Shown here piece after piece: positions 25,833-34,329 of a DNA stretch of 64,000 nt (position 1 is its first letter; each line of letters begins with the position of its first letter). The notes under the pieces were generated by a model, which ran no database searches, was not told the DNA's origin, and saw only the letters and a list, made by a program, of their open reading frames with translations. The translations under genes and the position numbers were made by a program. Origin of the DNA: an uncultured Clostridia bacterium (GTDB lineage: Bacteria > Bacillota > Clostridia > Christensenellales > Aristaeellaceae); NCBI GenBank assembly GCA_947166385.1, contig CAMVEB010000020.1, positions 1 to 64,000 on the forward strand, given 5' to 3'.

Positions 25833-27620
25833 ATGAGAAAGATTCTTGTTCCGCTGTTGCTGCTGATGCTGCTGTGCGTAAGCCTGGCGGCGCCGGCGGG
25901 AGGAGAGGACGCCGTGACCCTGCAGCTGGACACCGCGAAGCTCCCGGTTTTCGAAGCGGATGATCCGCTGGTTTCCGGGCTGCTGGCGGAGCAGGAGGGG
26001 GACGCGCTTCCCGTACTGCTGGTTTCGCTGAAGAAGAGCGTCCAGCTGCGGATTACTGTCCTGCCCAAGAACCTGAAGAACAAAAAGGTTGCCCTGAGCG
26101 TGGACAACGGAGACATCGTCAGGATCAGGGGAAATACCCTGACCGGCCAGGCGCTGGGCGAAACTGTGCTGACGATCGCCAGCGCCCAGGAGCCGACGGC
26201 GCAGATTCAGTACCGCGTGCTGGTGATCCAGCCCGTGACGCGGATCTCCCTGGTGCCTTCCGCGAAGTTTGTGTACGTGGGAGAAACCATCACGCTGGCG
26301 CCGACCATCCAGCCGGAGAACGCGTCGATCCTGAAGACGACGTTTGCTTCTTCAGCGGAACAGATCGCCACCGTGGATGAGAACGGCGTTGTGACCGGCC
26401 TGAAGCGCGGGTCGGCCCGGATCATTGTGACCGCGATGGACGGGAGCAACGTGCGCGCCAATATCAGCATCCCGGTACAGCAGAAGGCGGAGGAAGTCCA
26501 GCTGAAAGAGAAGGAAATCACCGTGGACGTGAAGCGGACCAGCATGCTGCACGCGACGGTGCTGCCGAAGGACGCGAACGACAAGGGCGTTCTCTGGACC
26601 TCTTCCGACGAGAGCATTGCCACGGTGAACAACCAGGGCCGGGTGACCGGCGTGGCGCCGGGCGACTGCGAGATCATCTGCACGAGCAAGGTCAACGAAG
26701 CCGCGAGCACGAAGGCTGTCGTGCATGTTCAGCAGCCGGTGACGAAGATTACGCTGTACGAGGCATCCACCGTCTATGCCGGGGAAACCGGCCAGATCAC
26801 CTGGAGCGTGGAGCCCGCGAACGCGACAAATCCCGGGATCCAGCTGAGCTCCGGCAATCCCAAGATCCTCCAGGTCAGCGAGGACGGAACCCTGACCGGC
26901 ATCGCCGCCGGGGAAACGGTGGTGAAGGCGGTTTCAACGGACGGATCCAACCGCCGGGCACAGATCAAGGTCCGGGTCCTGCAGCACCTGACAGGCGTTC
27001 ATATGTACCGGAAGACCGCTTACCTGGATGTCCGGGAATCCGGATCCGCCCTGGCCGTGCTGGAGCCCAACAAGCTGGTGAATACCAACATGACCTGGGA
27101 ATCCGGGGATGAGAGCATCGCGACCGTGAAGCCGGTGGCCAACCAGCCGAAGGCGATGATTACCGGCGTCAGGACCGGGGACACCTATGTGACCGGCACC
27201 ACGGAAGACGGCGGCTATCAGGCGACGATTCAGGTCCGCGTCGGCGATTTCAGCCATCTGATGCGGATTACCGACGCCTTCATTGACGGCAAGGGCAGAG
27301 TCCGCGTCACCGTGAAAAACAAGAGCGACGATCTGTATATTACAGCGGTCACGCTGGAGATCGAAGCTTTCAAACACAACGGGAAGAAAGCCCATATCAA
27401 CGCGAAGGACGGCAGCAATATCTGCAAGGCCACCTACCGCGGCAACATAGCGCCCGGCAGGTATTCGCCGGACAACGGATGGAAGATGATCGATTACGAC
27501 GAAAACGTGGAATTCGGTCAGATGATTGTCCGAGTGGTGGAATACCAGATTGAGAACGACTGGATCAAAGTGCTCCGGAAGAACGTCCAGCCGACCTATG
27601 AATACTGGCTTGATTACTGA
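25833..27620 (+). CDS. Secreted protein with four bacterial Ig-like (Big_2) domains
   Basis: A 595-residue exported protein. ATG 25833 has a GAGGAGG site 9 bp upstream; the ATG at 25815 overlaps that site. The signal peptide runs to about residue 20 (SLAAPAGG). Big_2 repeats start near VTRISLVPSAKFVYVGETIT, EVQLKEKEITVDVKRTS, VTKITLYEASTVYAGETG and LTGVHMYRKTAYLDVRES. Each carries the typical S-x-x-IATV-x-x-x-G-x-VTG turn (SIATVNNQGRVTGVAPGD). The C-terminal about 130 residues (FSHLMRITDAFIDGKGRVRV) form another beta domain. No sorting signal or enzyme motif is seen, so this is likely a structural or adhesive extracellular protein. Confidence 0.85.
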   Translation: MRKILVPLLLLMLLCVSLAAPAGGEDAVTLQLDTAKLPVFEADDPLVSGLLAEQEGDALPVLLVSLKKSVQLRITVLPKNLKNKKVALSVDNGDIVRIRGNTLTGQALGETVLTIASAQEPTAQIQYRVLVIQPVTRISLVPSAKFVYVGETITLAPTIQPENASILKTTFASSAEQIATVDENGVVTGLKRGSARIIVTAMDGSNVRANISIPVQQKAEEVQLKEKEITVDVKRTSMLHATVLPKDANDKGVLWTSSDESIATVNNQGRVTGVAPGDCEIICTSKVNEAASTKAVVHVQQPVTKITLYEASTVYAGETGQITWSVEPANATNPGIQLSSGNPKILQVSEDGTLTGIAAGETVVKAVSTDGSNRRAQIKVRVLQHLTGVHMYRKTAYLDVRESGSALAVLEPNKLVNTNMTWESGDESIATVKPVANQPKAMITGVRTGDTYVTGTTEDGGYQATIQVRVGDFSHLMRITDAFIDGKGRVRVTVKNKSDDLYITAVTLEIEAFKHNGKKAHINAKDGSNICKATYRGNIAPGRYSPDNGWKMIDYDENVEFGQMIVRVVEYQIENDWIKVLRKNVQPTYEYWLDY

Positions 27621-27662
27621 GCATCCGACAGGATCAAACATCCATAAAGGAGGTTACACCCG

Positions 27663-28310
27663 ATGAAGAAACGCATTCTTTCCCTGCTGACGGTTCTCGT
27701 GCTGCTGGCGGTGGCAGTGATCCCCGCGGCAATGGCTGTGGACGAGGAAGAGGATAACACACCTTCCTCCTCCGCCGGTTACTACTATGTCTATACAGAG
27801 AACGGCAAAGGTCTGAACGTCCGCGCCACGCCCGGCGGGCAGAAAGTCGGTTCCCTGAAATACGGCACCAGGATCTACTGCTACTATCGGGACAACGGCT
27901 TCGGCTGGGCCCTGATCGACTATGACTACGATATGCCCGGCGTCGGCTACGGCACCTACGCCTGCTTCATTTCCAGCCGCTACCTGCGCAAGAACAAGCC
28001 GCCGGCCAAGCCCAGCGAATCCGGTTCGACGAAGCCCGCTGCCACGGGAACGAACGATCCGCTGACAGACATGAACGCGGAGTTCCTCAGCGCCAAGACG
28101 GTGGACAATTTCATTGTTTATACCCGCCCCACCCGGGCCAGCGGATGGGTGAACCTGCACTGGGCCCCCAGCATGAATGCTGAAATCATGGCGAACTACG
28201 GCGCCAATACCGAACTGGTTGTGCTGAAGGAAACCACCAACTGGTACCAGGTTGAAAACACGAAGACCGGCGACGTCGGCTTTGTCATGAAAGAGTTCAT
28301 TGTGCAGTAA
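27663..28310 (+). CDS. Secreted protein with two SH3-type domains
   Basis: A 215-residue exported protein (signal to about residue 25, AMA-VD). SH3b-like repeats are at about 40-105 (GLNVRATPGGQKVGSLKYGT) and about 155-213 (VNLHWAPSMNAEIMANYGAN). They are joined by a Pro/Ser/Thr-rich linker (PPAKPSESGSTKPAATGT). Such domains bind peptidoglycan or peptides. The ribosome binding site AAAGGAGG precedes ATG 27663. It lies 42 bp after the Ig-like gene. Confidence 0.8.
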   Translation: MKKRILSLLTVLVLLAVAVIPAAMAVDEEEDNTPSSSAGYYYVYTENGKGLNVRATPGGQKVGSLKYGTRIYCYYRDNGFGWALIDYDYDMPGVGYGTYACFISSRYLRKNKPPAKPSESGSTKPAATGTNDPLTDMNAEFLSAKTVDNFIVYTRPTRASGWVNLHWAPSMNAEIMANYGANTELVVLKETTNWYQVENTKTGDVGFVMKEFIVQ

Positions 28311-28351
28311 CGCACGATGACCGGGAATCAAGATAAAGGAGGAACTTCAGA

Positions 28352-28993
28352 ATGAAAAAATGCATAGCCCTGCTGTTATGCCTGATCCTGGCGCTCGGAA
28401 GCGCCGTCTCCTTCGCGGAGTCTGCTGAAAAGACCACCATCGGAACCATCAGCATCAACGGCGCCTTTACCCTGAAGTGCGCCCTGCCGGAAGGCTACCG
28501 GATCCAGCCGCTGAAAGTGAACCAGGATCAGGTCGTCGCGATTGTCACGGCCGAAGATCCCATGAAGCCTATGATGCAGCTGTCCGTCGCGTTTGACGAA
28601 CTCTACGCGGAAGTGGACCGGATGAACGACCTGACCGATGAACAACTGGAAGTGCTGGAGAGAACCTTCACCGACGTGGATCCCACGATTGAGATTACCT
28701 ACGGGGATACCGGCTGGGGCACCCGGGTGATGATGGTCCGGCAGTCCGGTGAGAATCAGCTCAACTATGTGGATTTCCTGAGCGTCTATAAAGGATACTT
28801 TGTGGAATTCGTGCTGCTTCCCTCCAAGAACGCGGAAGACAAGACCCTGACGGACGAACAGATCCGGATGTGCGTCGACTTCCTGACCGAGCTTGACTTT
28901 ATACCCGTCGGCGAGACTGAAACCGTGACGGAAGGCACGGACAGCGAAGTGATCGACACGGAGACAGAAGACGCGGCGTCAGAACCGAACTGA
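28352..28993 (+). CDS. Secreted protein of unknown function
   Basis: A 213-residue exported protein with a signal peptide (CIALLLCLILALGSAVSFA, cleavage before ES). The mature part is a compact alpha/beta domain (FTLKCALPEGYRIQPLKVN, then TYGDTGWGTRVMMVRQSGEN) with an acidic tail (TETEDAASEPN). I do not recognise the family. The stop codon ends 1 bp before the MATE-HATPase start, so those two genes are coupled. Confidence 0.75.
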   Translation: MKKCIALLLCLILALGSAVSFAESAEKTTIGTISINGAFTLKCALPEGYRIQPLKVNQDQVVAIVTAEDPMKPMMQLSVAFDELYAEVDRMNDLTDEQLEVLERTFTDVDPTIEITYGDTGWGTRVMMVRQSGENQLNYVDFLSVYKGYFVEFVLLPSKNAEDKTLTDEQIRMCVDFLTELDFIPVGETETVTEGTDSEVIDTETEDAASEPN

Positions 28994-28994
28994 G

Positions 28995-30764
28995 ATGATC
29001 AGGAAACTTGTGAAACAAATGCTGTCAGCGCAGATTTTCTCTGCGCTGACAGTTTCTCTGTGCCTGCTGATTGACAATATTGTCATCGGCTCCTTTCTGG
29101 GCGAAAAAGCCATTGCTTCCTATGTCCTGGCGAACCCGCTGCTGCTGTCGATCGGCGCGATCGGCATGCTGCTGTCCGCCGGGGTTCAGGTGGTATGCGG
29201 AAAATCCCTGGGGAAAGGCCTGCAGGAGGAAACCCATGCCGGGTATTCCTCCGCGATTGTGATTGGGGGCGGCATCTCCCTGGTTTTCCTGGCGGCGGTG
29301 CTGCTGTTCCATCCCTTCCTGACCCGGGCGATGGGCGCGGGGAGTGAGGGCGAGCTGTACGGCATGACGAAGGATTATCTGATTGGATACAGCATCGGCG
29401 CGCCGGGATCCATGGGCGCCCTGGTGCTGGTGCCGTTCCTGCAGATGGCCGGGCAGAGCAACCTGCTGATCGTGGGGGTTCTGAGCATGACCGTGGCCGA
29501 CGTGGCGCTGGACCTGCTGAATGTGACGGTCTTCCACGGGGGCATGTTCGGCATGGGCCTGGCCTCTTCCCTGAGCTACTATGTGGCGATGATCATCGTC
29601 GGATTCTATTTCCTGTCCGGGCGCTGCGTGTTCCGGTTCTCGTGGAAGCGGGTCAGCCTGCAGAAAATGGCGGAACTGTTCCGGAGCGGATTCCCGTCCT
29701 GCTTCGGGATGGCAGCCTCGGTGATCCTGGTTTTCGCAATCAACCATATCCTGAAGCCCATCGGCGGGGAAAAGGCGCTGGCGGCTTTCGCCGCCATCTC
29801 CACGCTGGGGAATACGGCCAACGCCGTGACCACCGGCACGGCCGGCGTTTCCCTGACCCTGTCGGGAATCTTCTTCCATGAAGAGGACCGAACCGCCCTG
29901 CAGCAGCTGATCCGGCTCCTGTGCCGGTACGCGGTGGTGCTGAGCCTCGCGGTGGCGGTGATCCTGCTGGTGTTCGCGCCGACGCTGATCTCTCTGTTCA
30001 TCCCGCGGGCGGACGAAGCGCAGCGGATGGCGATCCTCGGCCTGCGGCTGTTCGCGGCAGGGATTTTCCCGTGCTGCGTGTGCAACGCGCTGCGCGGGGC
30101 ATACCAGGGAACCGGCCGGATTCTGCTGACGGAGATCCTGGCCCTGCTGGAAGGCGCGGTTTTCCCCACAGCGGTCGCGTTTCTCTTCACCCGGCTGATC
30201 GGGGTCAACGGCGCGTGGCTGTACTTCCCGGTTGGAGAATGGCTGACGCTGGTGTGTGTCGGCGTGCTGATCCGGGTGAAAACAAAGAAAATGCCCTGGA
30301 AGGAAGGAACAGCCCTGCTGCTGAAGGACGGCTTCGGCGTCGCGCCGGAGGATCTGCTGGAGCTGGATATTCACTCCATGCAGGAAGTGACGGACGCGGC
30401 GGAGCAGGCGGAAAAGTTCTGCATCGCCCGGGGAGTCGGCGTGAAGGAAGCCAACCATATCGCGCTGTGCATTGAAGAGCGGGCCGCCAATACCATCCAG
30501 CATGGGTTTGCCACGGACCGGAAGCACCATGATCTGTCCGTGCGCCTGCTGAAAAAGGACGCTTCCTTTATCCTGCGCTTCCGGGACAACTGCGGCGCTT
30601 TCGACCCGGTGCACTACGTGCCCGAAAAAAAAGAGGCCGCACTCGGACTGCGCCTCATGCTGGCCTTCGCGGAAGAAGCCCATTATACCTATGCCATGAA
30701 CCTGAATAACCTTTGCATCCGGATTGCCTTCAATCCCCGGGAGCAAGCGACTCCCGAAGCATGA
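28995..30764 (+). CDS. MATE-family transporter fused to an RsbW/SpoIIAB-like ATPase domain
   Basis: A 589-residue protein. Residues 1 to about 440 form a 12-span MATE domain (ALTVSLCLLIDNIVIGSFLG; QVVCGKSLGKG; ALRGAYQGTGRILLTEILA). After a short linker, residues about 460-580 are a histidine-kinase-like ATPase of the anti-sigma-factor type: N-box IEERAANTIQHG, G1-type FRDNCGAFDP, and a late ALGLRLMLAFAEEAHY. I know separate MATE and HATPase_c_2 proteins; the fusion couples a membrane carrier to a probable protein kinase or sensor. The start follows the previous stop by 1 bp. The 3' end overlaps the convergent sigma factor gene by 35 bp. A broken copy is at 14394. Confidence 0.85.
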   Translation: MIRKLVKQMLSAQIFSALTVSLCLLIDNIVIGSFLGEKAIASYVLANPLLLSIGAIGMLLSAGVQVVCGKSLGKGLQEETHAGYSSAIVIGGGISLVFLAAVLLFHPFLTRAMGAGSEGELYGMTKDYLIGYSIGAPGSMGALVLVPFLQMAGQSNLLIVGVLSMTVADVALDLLNVTVFHGGMFGMGLASSLSYYVAMIIVGFYFLSGRCVFRFSWKRVSLQKMAELFRSGFPSCFGMAASVILVFAINHILKPIGGEKALAAFAAISTLGNTANAVTTGTAGVSLTLSGIFFHEEDRTALQQLIRLLCRYAVVLSLAVAVILLVFAPTLISLFIPRADEAQRMAILGLRLFAAGIFPCCVCNALRGAYQGTGRILLTEILALLEGAVFPTAVAFLFTRLIGVNGAWLYFPVGEWLTLVCVGVLIRVKTKKMPWKEGTALLLKDGFGVAPEDLLELDIHSMQEVTDAAEQAEKFCIARGVGVKEANHIALCIEERAANTIQHGFATDRKHHDLSVRLLKKDASFILRFRDNCGAFDPVHYVPEKKEAALGLRLMLAFAEEAHYTYAMNLNNLCIRIAFNPREQATPEA

Positions 30765-31218
30765 TCAGGGCATTCTGGTGCCGCAGCTTGACGGCACCGT
30801 AGCTCAGATGCATCATTTCGGCAATCTCCGTCAGCGGCTTTCCGTCGTAATACCGCAGCACGATGATATCCATCATCTGCTGGGGGAGGCGGCGGAGAGC
30901 CGCTGCCAGCTCTCCCAGGGATTCGGTCTGCAGCAGATCCTCATCCAGCTCCGTGTCATCCGATATGTTCTCATCGAGCTCCTCGGACGGCCTGGAACGG
31001 CGGAAATGATCGATCACCGTGTTCCGGGTAATTGTGAAAACCCAGGTATTCAGGGAAGCCTTTTCCGGATCAAATCCGTCCAGACGCTTCGTGATTTTTT
31101 CAAACACTTCGGAGTGCAGATCCTCCGCGTCCGCCTTGCCATGCACGCGGGCCCGGATATATCCCATGATCTTTCCGCTGTATTCCGTATAGATCTGCTC
31201 AAGATCTACGGTTTGCAT
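30730..31218 (-). CDS. ECF-type RNA polymerase sigma factor
   Basis: A 162-residue sigma-70 family protein. Region 2 is DLEQIYTEYSGKIMGYIRA, then DAEDLHSEVFEKI and LNTWVFTITRNTVIDHFRR. The linker is acidic (DENISDDTELDEDLL). Region 4 with a helix-turn-helix is LPQQMMDIIVLRYYDGKPL, then IAEMMHLSYGAVKLRHQNAL. No classical anti-sigma gene follows; the MATE-HATPase on the other strand carries an anti-sigma-like ATPase domain. It begins 20 bp inside the small leader-like peptide gene and is convergent with the MATE gene. It is a candidate regulator of the adjoining NHLP genes; that is inference. Confidence 0.88.
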   Translation of the reverse strand: MQTVDLEQIYTEYSGKIMGYIRARVHGKADAEDLHSEVFEKITKRLDGFDPEKASLNTWVFTITRNTVIDHFRRSRPSEELDENISDDTELDEDLLQTESLGELAAALRRLPQQMMDIIVLRYYDGKPLTEIAEMMHLSYGAVKLRHQNALIMLRESLAPGD

Positions 31219-31399
31219 CCTGCTGGTCTTCCTTTGTCCGCGTTTTGGTCACGAGACCGGCGGCGCTGACCCATTCCATCTCATCCAGCGAAAGCTCGCG
31301 CACGGCGTAGCGGGAATGGACGGAATCGATCACCGCGCGGAGATCGGAATTCCCTTCAAACTTCTGATAATCAAACAGGGTCGTGAGTTTCTTCTCCAT
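31199..31399 (-). CDS. Small protein with a double-glycine-like leader motif
   Basis: A 66-residue protein starting at ATG 31399 behind AAAGGAGGGG (a longer frame to 31417 has no good site). Residues 35-48, ELSLDEMEWVSAAG, have the pattern of a bacteriocin-type leader end (ELS-x-x-EME-V-x-G) with Ala-Gly in place of Gly-Gly. Only 18 hydrophilic residues follow (LVTKTRTKEDQQDANRRS), so a processed product would be very short. It overlaps the sigma factor gene by 20 bp and is divergent from the NHLP exporter, which makes it the nearest candidate substrate or regulator. An anti-sigma-like peptide role is also possible. Confidence 0.65.
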   Translation of the reverse strand: MEKKLTTLFDYQKFEGNSDLRAVIDSVHSRYAVRELSLDEMEWVSAAGLVTKTRTKEDQQDANRRS

Positions 31400-31494
31400 G
31401 ATGACCCCTCCTTTCAAACTGTGTTCACCAGTTTATACGGAATAAAGTGACCGGGTGGCAGATCAAATGGGATATTTTTTTTATTACCAGACGG

Positions 31495-31564
31495 TGTCCA
31501 ATAAATGTCCAGTATTCCCGGATGCTTTTTTTTCATGGACAATTTCGTGAAAATACAATAAAAT
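31495..31564 (+). promoter_or_regulatory. Divergent regulatory region with repeated TGGACA boxes
   Basis: Plus strand: TGGACA (31536-31541), 17 bp, TAAAAT (31559-31564), a promoter for the NHLP operon. Minus strand: TGGACA boxes at 31495-31500 and 31506-31511, 11 bp apart, facing the small peptide/sigma genes, followed by an A-rich stretch where a -10 would be. The box may be a recognition element of the local sigma factor or a plain variant of TTGACA. Confidence 0.5.
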
Positions 31565-31603
31565 AAGAAGAAAGAGAACTTTTGCCGAGAGGAGCAGACG
31601 CCT

Positions 31604-32074
31604 GTGGATCAGCAGTTATTTCGAAAAAAAAGTATTGACAGAATCTCTTCCCCGGAGGAACTGCACGATTATATGCGCGTGACCACGCCACGCCTGTGGA
31701 TGATCCTGGGCGCGATCGTGCTGCTGCTGGCCGGGATCATTATTTATGCCTCCACCGGTACGCTGGAGAATACCACGCAGATCCGGGTGAAACTGCAGGC
31801 GAGCGAAAGGACCACGGAGAAGGGAACGACGGAAGCCTATACGAAGGTGACCGGCGTGCTTCCGTCCACCATGCTGGAGAACGTGAAGACCGGTATGCAG
31901 GTCCGGATCGGCCAGGAAAAGGGAACCCTCGCCTATATTTCCAGTTCAGCCGGACAGGATGATATCCTGCTGACATTCGACATGGACCGGGACCTGCTGG
32001 AGCTGGAAGACGGGGAATATGACGCGGTGCTGGTGCTGGAGTCCGTATCCCCGATGAAGTACCTGTGGAATTAA
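31604..32074 (+). CDS. NHLP-type secretion membrane-fusion protein (short form)
   Basis: A 156-residue protein from GTG 31604. The N-terminus LFRKKSIDRISSPEELHDYM followed by RVTTPRLW and one membrane span (MILGAIVLLLAGIIIYAS) matches the start of NHLM/NHLP bacteriocin system secretion proteins (HlyD-like). The rest is a short beta domain (TKVTGVLPSTMLENVKTGMQ). Known members are often about twice as long and carry a helical hairpin, which is missing here. It is the first gene of the exporter, 54 bp before the C39-ABC gene. Confidence 0.75.
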   Translation: MDQQLFRKKSIDRISSPEELHDYMRVTTPRLWMILGAIVLLLAGIIIYASTGTLENTTQIRVKLQASERTTEKGTTEAYTKVTGVLPSTMLENVKTGMQVRIGQEKGTLAYISSSAGQDDILLTFDMDRDLLELEDGEYDAVLVLESVSPMKYLWN

Positions 32075-32128
32075 CAACCGGCGGCCTGATTTCAATCCGC
32101 TTACTCTGAACAGAGGGAGAACGCAGAA

Positions 32129-34315
32129 ATGGCGAACAAAGGAACGCTGAAAGCCCCTGTCCAGCCGGGCAAGGTGGCCAAAGTGCCTGTGGTGATCCAG
32201 ATGGAGGCGCTGGAATGCGGCGCGGCGTGCCTGGCGATGATCCTGGCCTACTACCGGAAATGGATCCCGCTGGAGCAGGTCCGGAAGGACTGCGGCGTCA
32301 GCCGGGACGGATCAAACATGAAAAACGTGTACCTGGCCGGAAAGCATTACGGGCTGGACGCGCATGGATACCGGATGGAGCTGGAGAACCTGAAGGAGGA
32401 GGTTACCTTTCCCTGCATCATCCACTGGGAATTCAACCACTTTGTCGTGCTAGACGGATTCAAGGGCAACAAGGCGGTGCTGAACGATCCCGCCCGGGGC
32501 GTCGTGCAGGTCTCCATGGAGGAATTCGACAACGGTTTCACCGGCCTGGTGATGACCTTTGAGCCGGGAGAAAACTTTGAACCCTCCGGGAAGCGCAAAA
32601 GCATGCTCAGCTTTGCCAGAAAGCGGCTGAAGGGCGCGGCACCCGCGGTGATTTTTGTCATCCTGACGTCGATCATCGCCAAGCTGTTCGGCATCATCGA
32701 CCCGGTGATGTCGCGGATTTTCTATGACCAGCTGCTGACCGGCAAGGCGCCGGGCTGGCTGTATCCCTTCCTGATCGCCCTGTCAGCGCTGGCGATCTTC
32801 CGGCTGGCTGTCGAATGGGCGTCGATCGTATACAAACTGAAGATCAACGGGAAAATGTCGATCGAAGGCAACGCGAGCTACCTGTGGAAAGTGCTGCGGC
32901 TGCCGATGGACTTCTTTTCCCAGCGCATGACCGGCGATATCATGCAGCGGCAGGGAACCAACGCCACCATCGCGGAAACGCTGGTGGAAACCGTTGCGCC
33001 CATGGCGCTGGACACCATCATGATGTTCTTCTACCTGATCGTGATGATCCGGTACAGCCCGATCATGACGCTGGTCGGCATCGGATCGCTGGTAATCAAC
33101 CTGGTGACCGCCGAGTACCTGGCGAGGAAACGGGTCAATGTGACACGGGTTCAGATGCGGGATGAGGGCAAGCTCGCTTCCGCTTCGCTGGCCGGCATCA
33201 GCATGACGGAAACCATCCGCTCTTCCGGCGCGGAGGACGGCTTCTTCCGCAAATGGAGCGGCTATCAGGCCGCCGTGAACAAACAGGAAGTGGAATACAA
33301 CACGCTGAGCAACCGGGTCGGGATCATTCCCGGTTTCATTACCATCGCGAGCAACTATCTGGTGCTGTTCATGGGTGTTTATCTGTGCATGAACGGATCG
33401 TTTACGCTGGGTATGATCACCACGTTCCAGGGATTCCTGGGCAGCTTCATGGACCCGGCGACCCAGCTGGTTTCCGCGGGGCAGACCATCCAGGAAATGC
33501 GCACGTCGATGGAACGCGTGGAAGACGTGCTGGAATATCCGGACGATCCCATGATGAAGGAAGACCAGGCGTTCGAAGATCAGGATTACGCGAAGCTGAA
33601 GGGCGATGTGGAACTGAAGCATGTGACCTTCGGGTATTCTCCGCTGGGCGAGCCCGTGATCACCGATTTTTCCATGCACCTGAAGCCTGGCAGCCGGATC
33701 GCGGTGGTCGGGGCCAGCGGATGCGGGAAGTCCACGGTCAGCAAACTGACGGCCGGCCTGTACCAGCCCTGGACGGGAGAGATCCTGTTTGACGGGAAAC
33801 CCATCGACCGGATTCCGCGGAGCGTGCTAACCGGATCCCTGGCCATGGTGGACCAGGATATCGTGCTGTTTGAGGATACGATTGCCAACAATATCCGCAT
33901 GTGGGACGAGACCATCGCGGACTTTGAGATGATTCTGGCGGCCCGGGACGCGCAGATCCATGAGGATATCCTGCAGCGGCCGGACGGCTACCAGAGCAAG
34001 CTGATTGAAAACGGCCGGGACCTGTCCGGCGGGCAGCGGCAGCGGCTGGAAATCGCCCGGGTGCTGGCGCAGGATCCTTCCATCATCATCCTGGACGAAG
34101 CAACCAGCGCCCTGGACGCCAAGACGGAGTATGAACTGGTGAAGGCGATCCGGAACCGCGGAATTTCCTGCATCGTGGTGGCTCACCGGCTGTCCACGAT
34201 CCGGGACTGCGATGAGATCATCGTGCTGGATCACGGCAGGGTGGTGGAACGCGGCACGCACGAGGAACTGTTTGCCAGAGGCGGCGCCTATACAGAGCTC
34301 GTCACTTCGGAGTAA
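32129..34315 (+). CDS. NHLP-family ABC exporter with C39 peptidase domain
   Basis: A 728-residue peptidase/permease/ATPase. The C39 domain (about 18-145) has the catalytic Cys30 (QMEALECGAACLAMIL), His104 (IHWEFNHFVVLDG) and Asp120 (LNDPARG), so it should cleave after double-glycine leaders. Six membrane spans follow (about 165-440). The ATPase has Walker A GASGCGKSTVSKL (near 527), signature LSGGQRQRLEIARVL and Walker B IIILDEATSALD. It removes leader peptides and moves the cargo across the membrane. Candidate cargos in the window are the small protein at 31199 and the LysM protein at 14946. It lies 14 bp before the second ABC gene. Confidence 0.92.
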   Translation: MANKGTLKAPVQPGKVAKVPVVIQMEALECGAACLAMILAYYRKWIPLEQVRKDCGVSRDGSNMKNVYLAGKHYGLDAHGYRMELENLKEEVTFPCIIHWEFNHFVVLDGFKGNKAVLNDPARGVVQVSMEEFDNGFTGLVMTFEPGENFEPSGKRKSMLSFARKRLKGAAPAVIFVILTSIIAKLFGIIDPVMSRIFYDQLLTGKAPGWLYPFLIALSALAIFRLAVEWASIVYKLKINGKMSIEGNASYLWKVLRLPMDFFSQRMTGDIMQRQGTNATIAETLVETVAPMALDTIMMFFYLIVMIRYSPIMTLVGIGSLVINLVTAEYLARKRVNVTRVQMRDEGKLASASLAGISMTETIRSSGAEDGFFRKWSGYQAAVNKQEVEYNTLSNRVGIIPGFITIASNYLVLFMGVYLCMNGSFTLGMITTFQGFLGSFMDPATQLVSAGQTIQEMRTSMERVEDVLEYPDDPMMKEDQAFEDQDYAKLKGDVELKHVTFGYSPLGEPVITDFSMHLKPGSRIAVVGASGCGKSTVSKLTAGLYQPWTGEILFDGKPIDRIPRSVLTGSLAMVDQDIVLFEDTIANNIRMWDETIADFEMILAARDAQIHEDILQRPDGYQSKLIENGRDLSGGQRQRLEIARVLAQDPSIIILDEATSALDAKTEYELVKAIRNRGISCIVVAHRLSTIRDCDEIIVLDHGRVVERGTHEELFARGGAYTELVTSE

Positions 34316-34329
34316 AGGAGGCGGAAAGA

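Noticed and set aside
29025-30746. Minus-strand 573-codon frame opposite the MATE-HATPase gene
   Set aside because: Same low-complexity composition, and the plus-strand gene has full family motifs.
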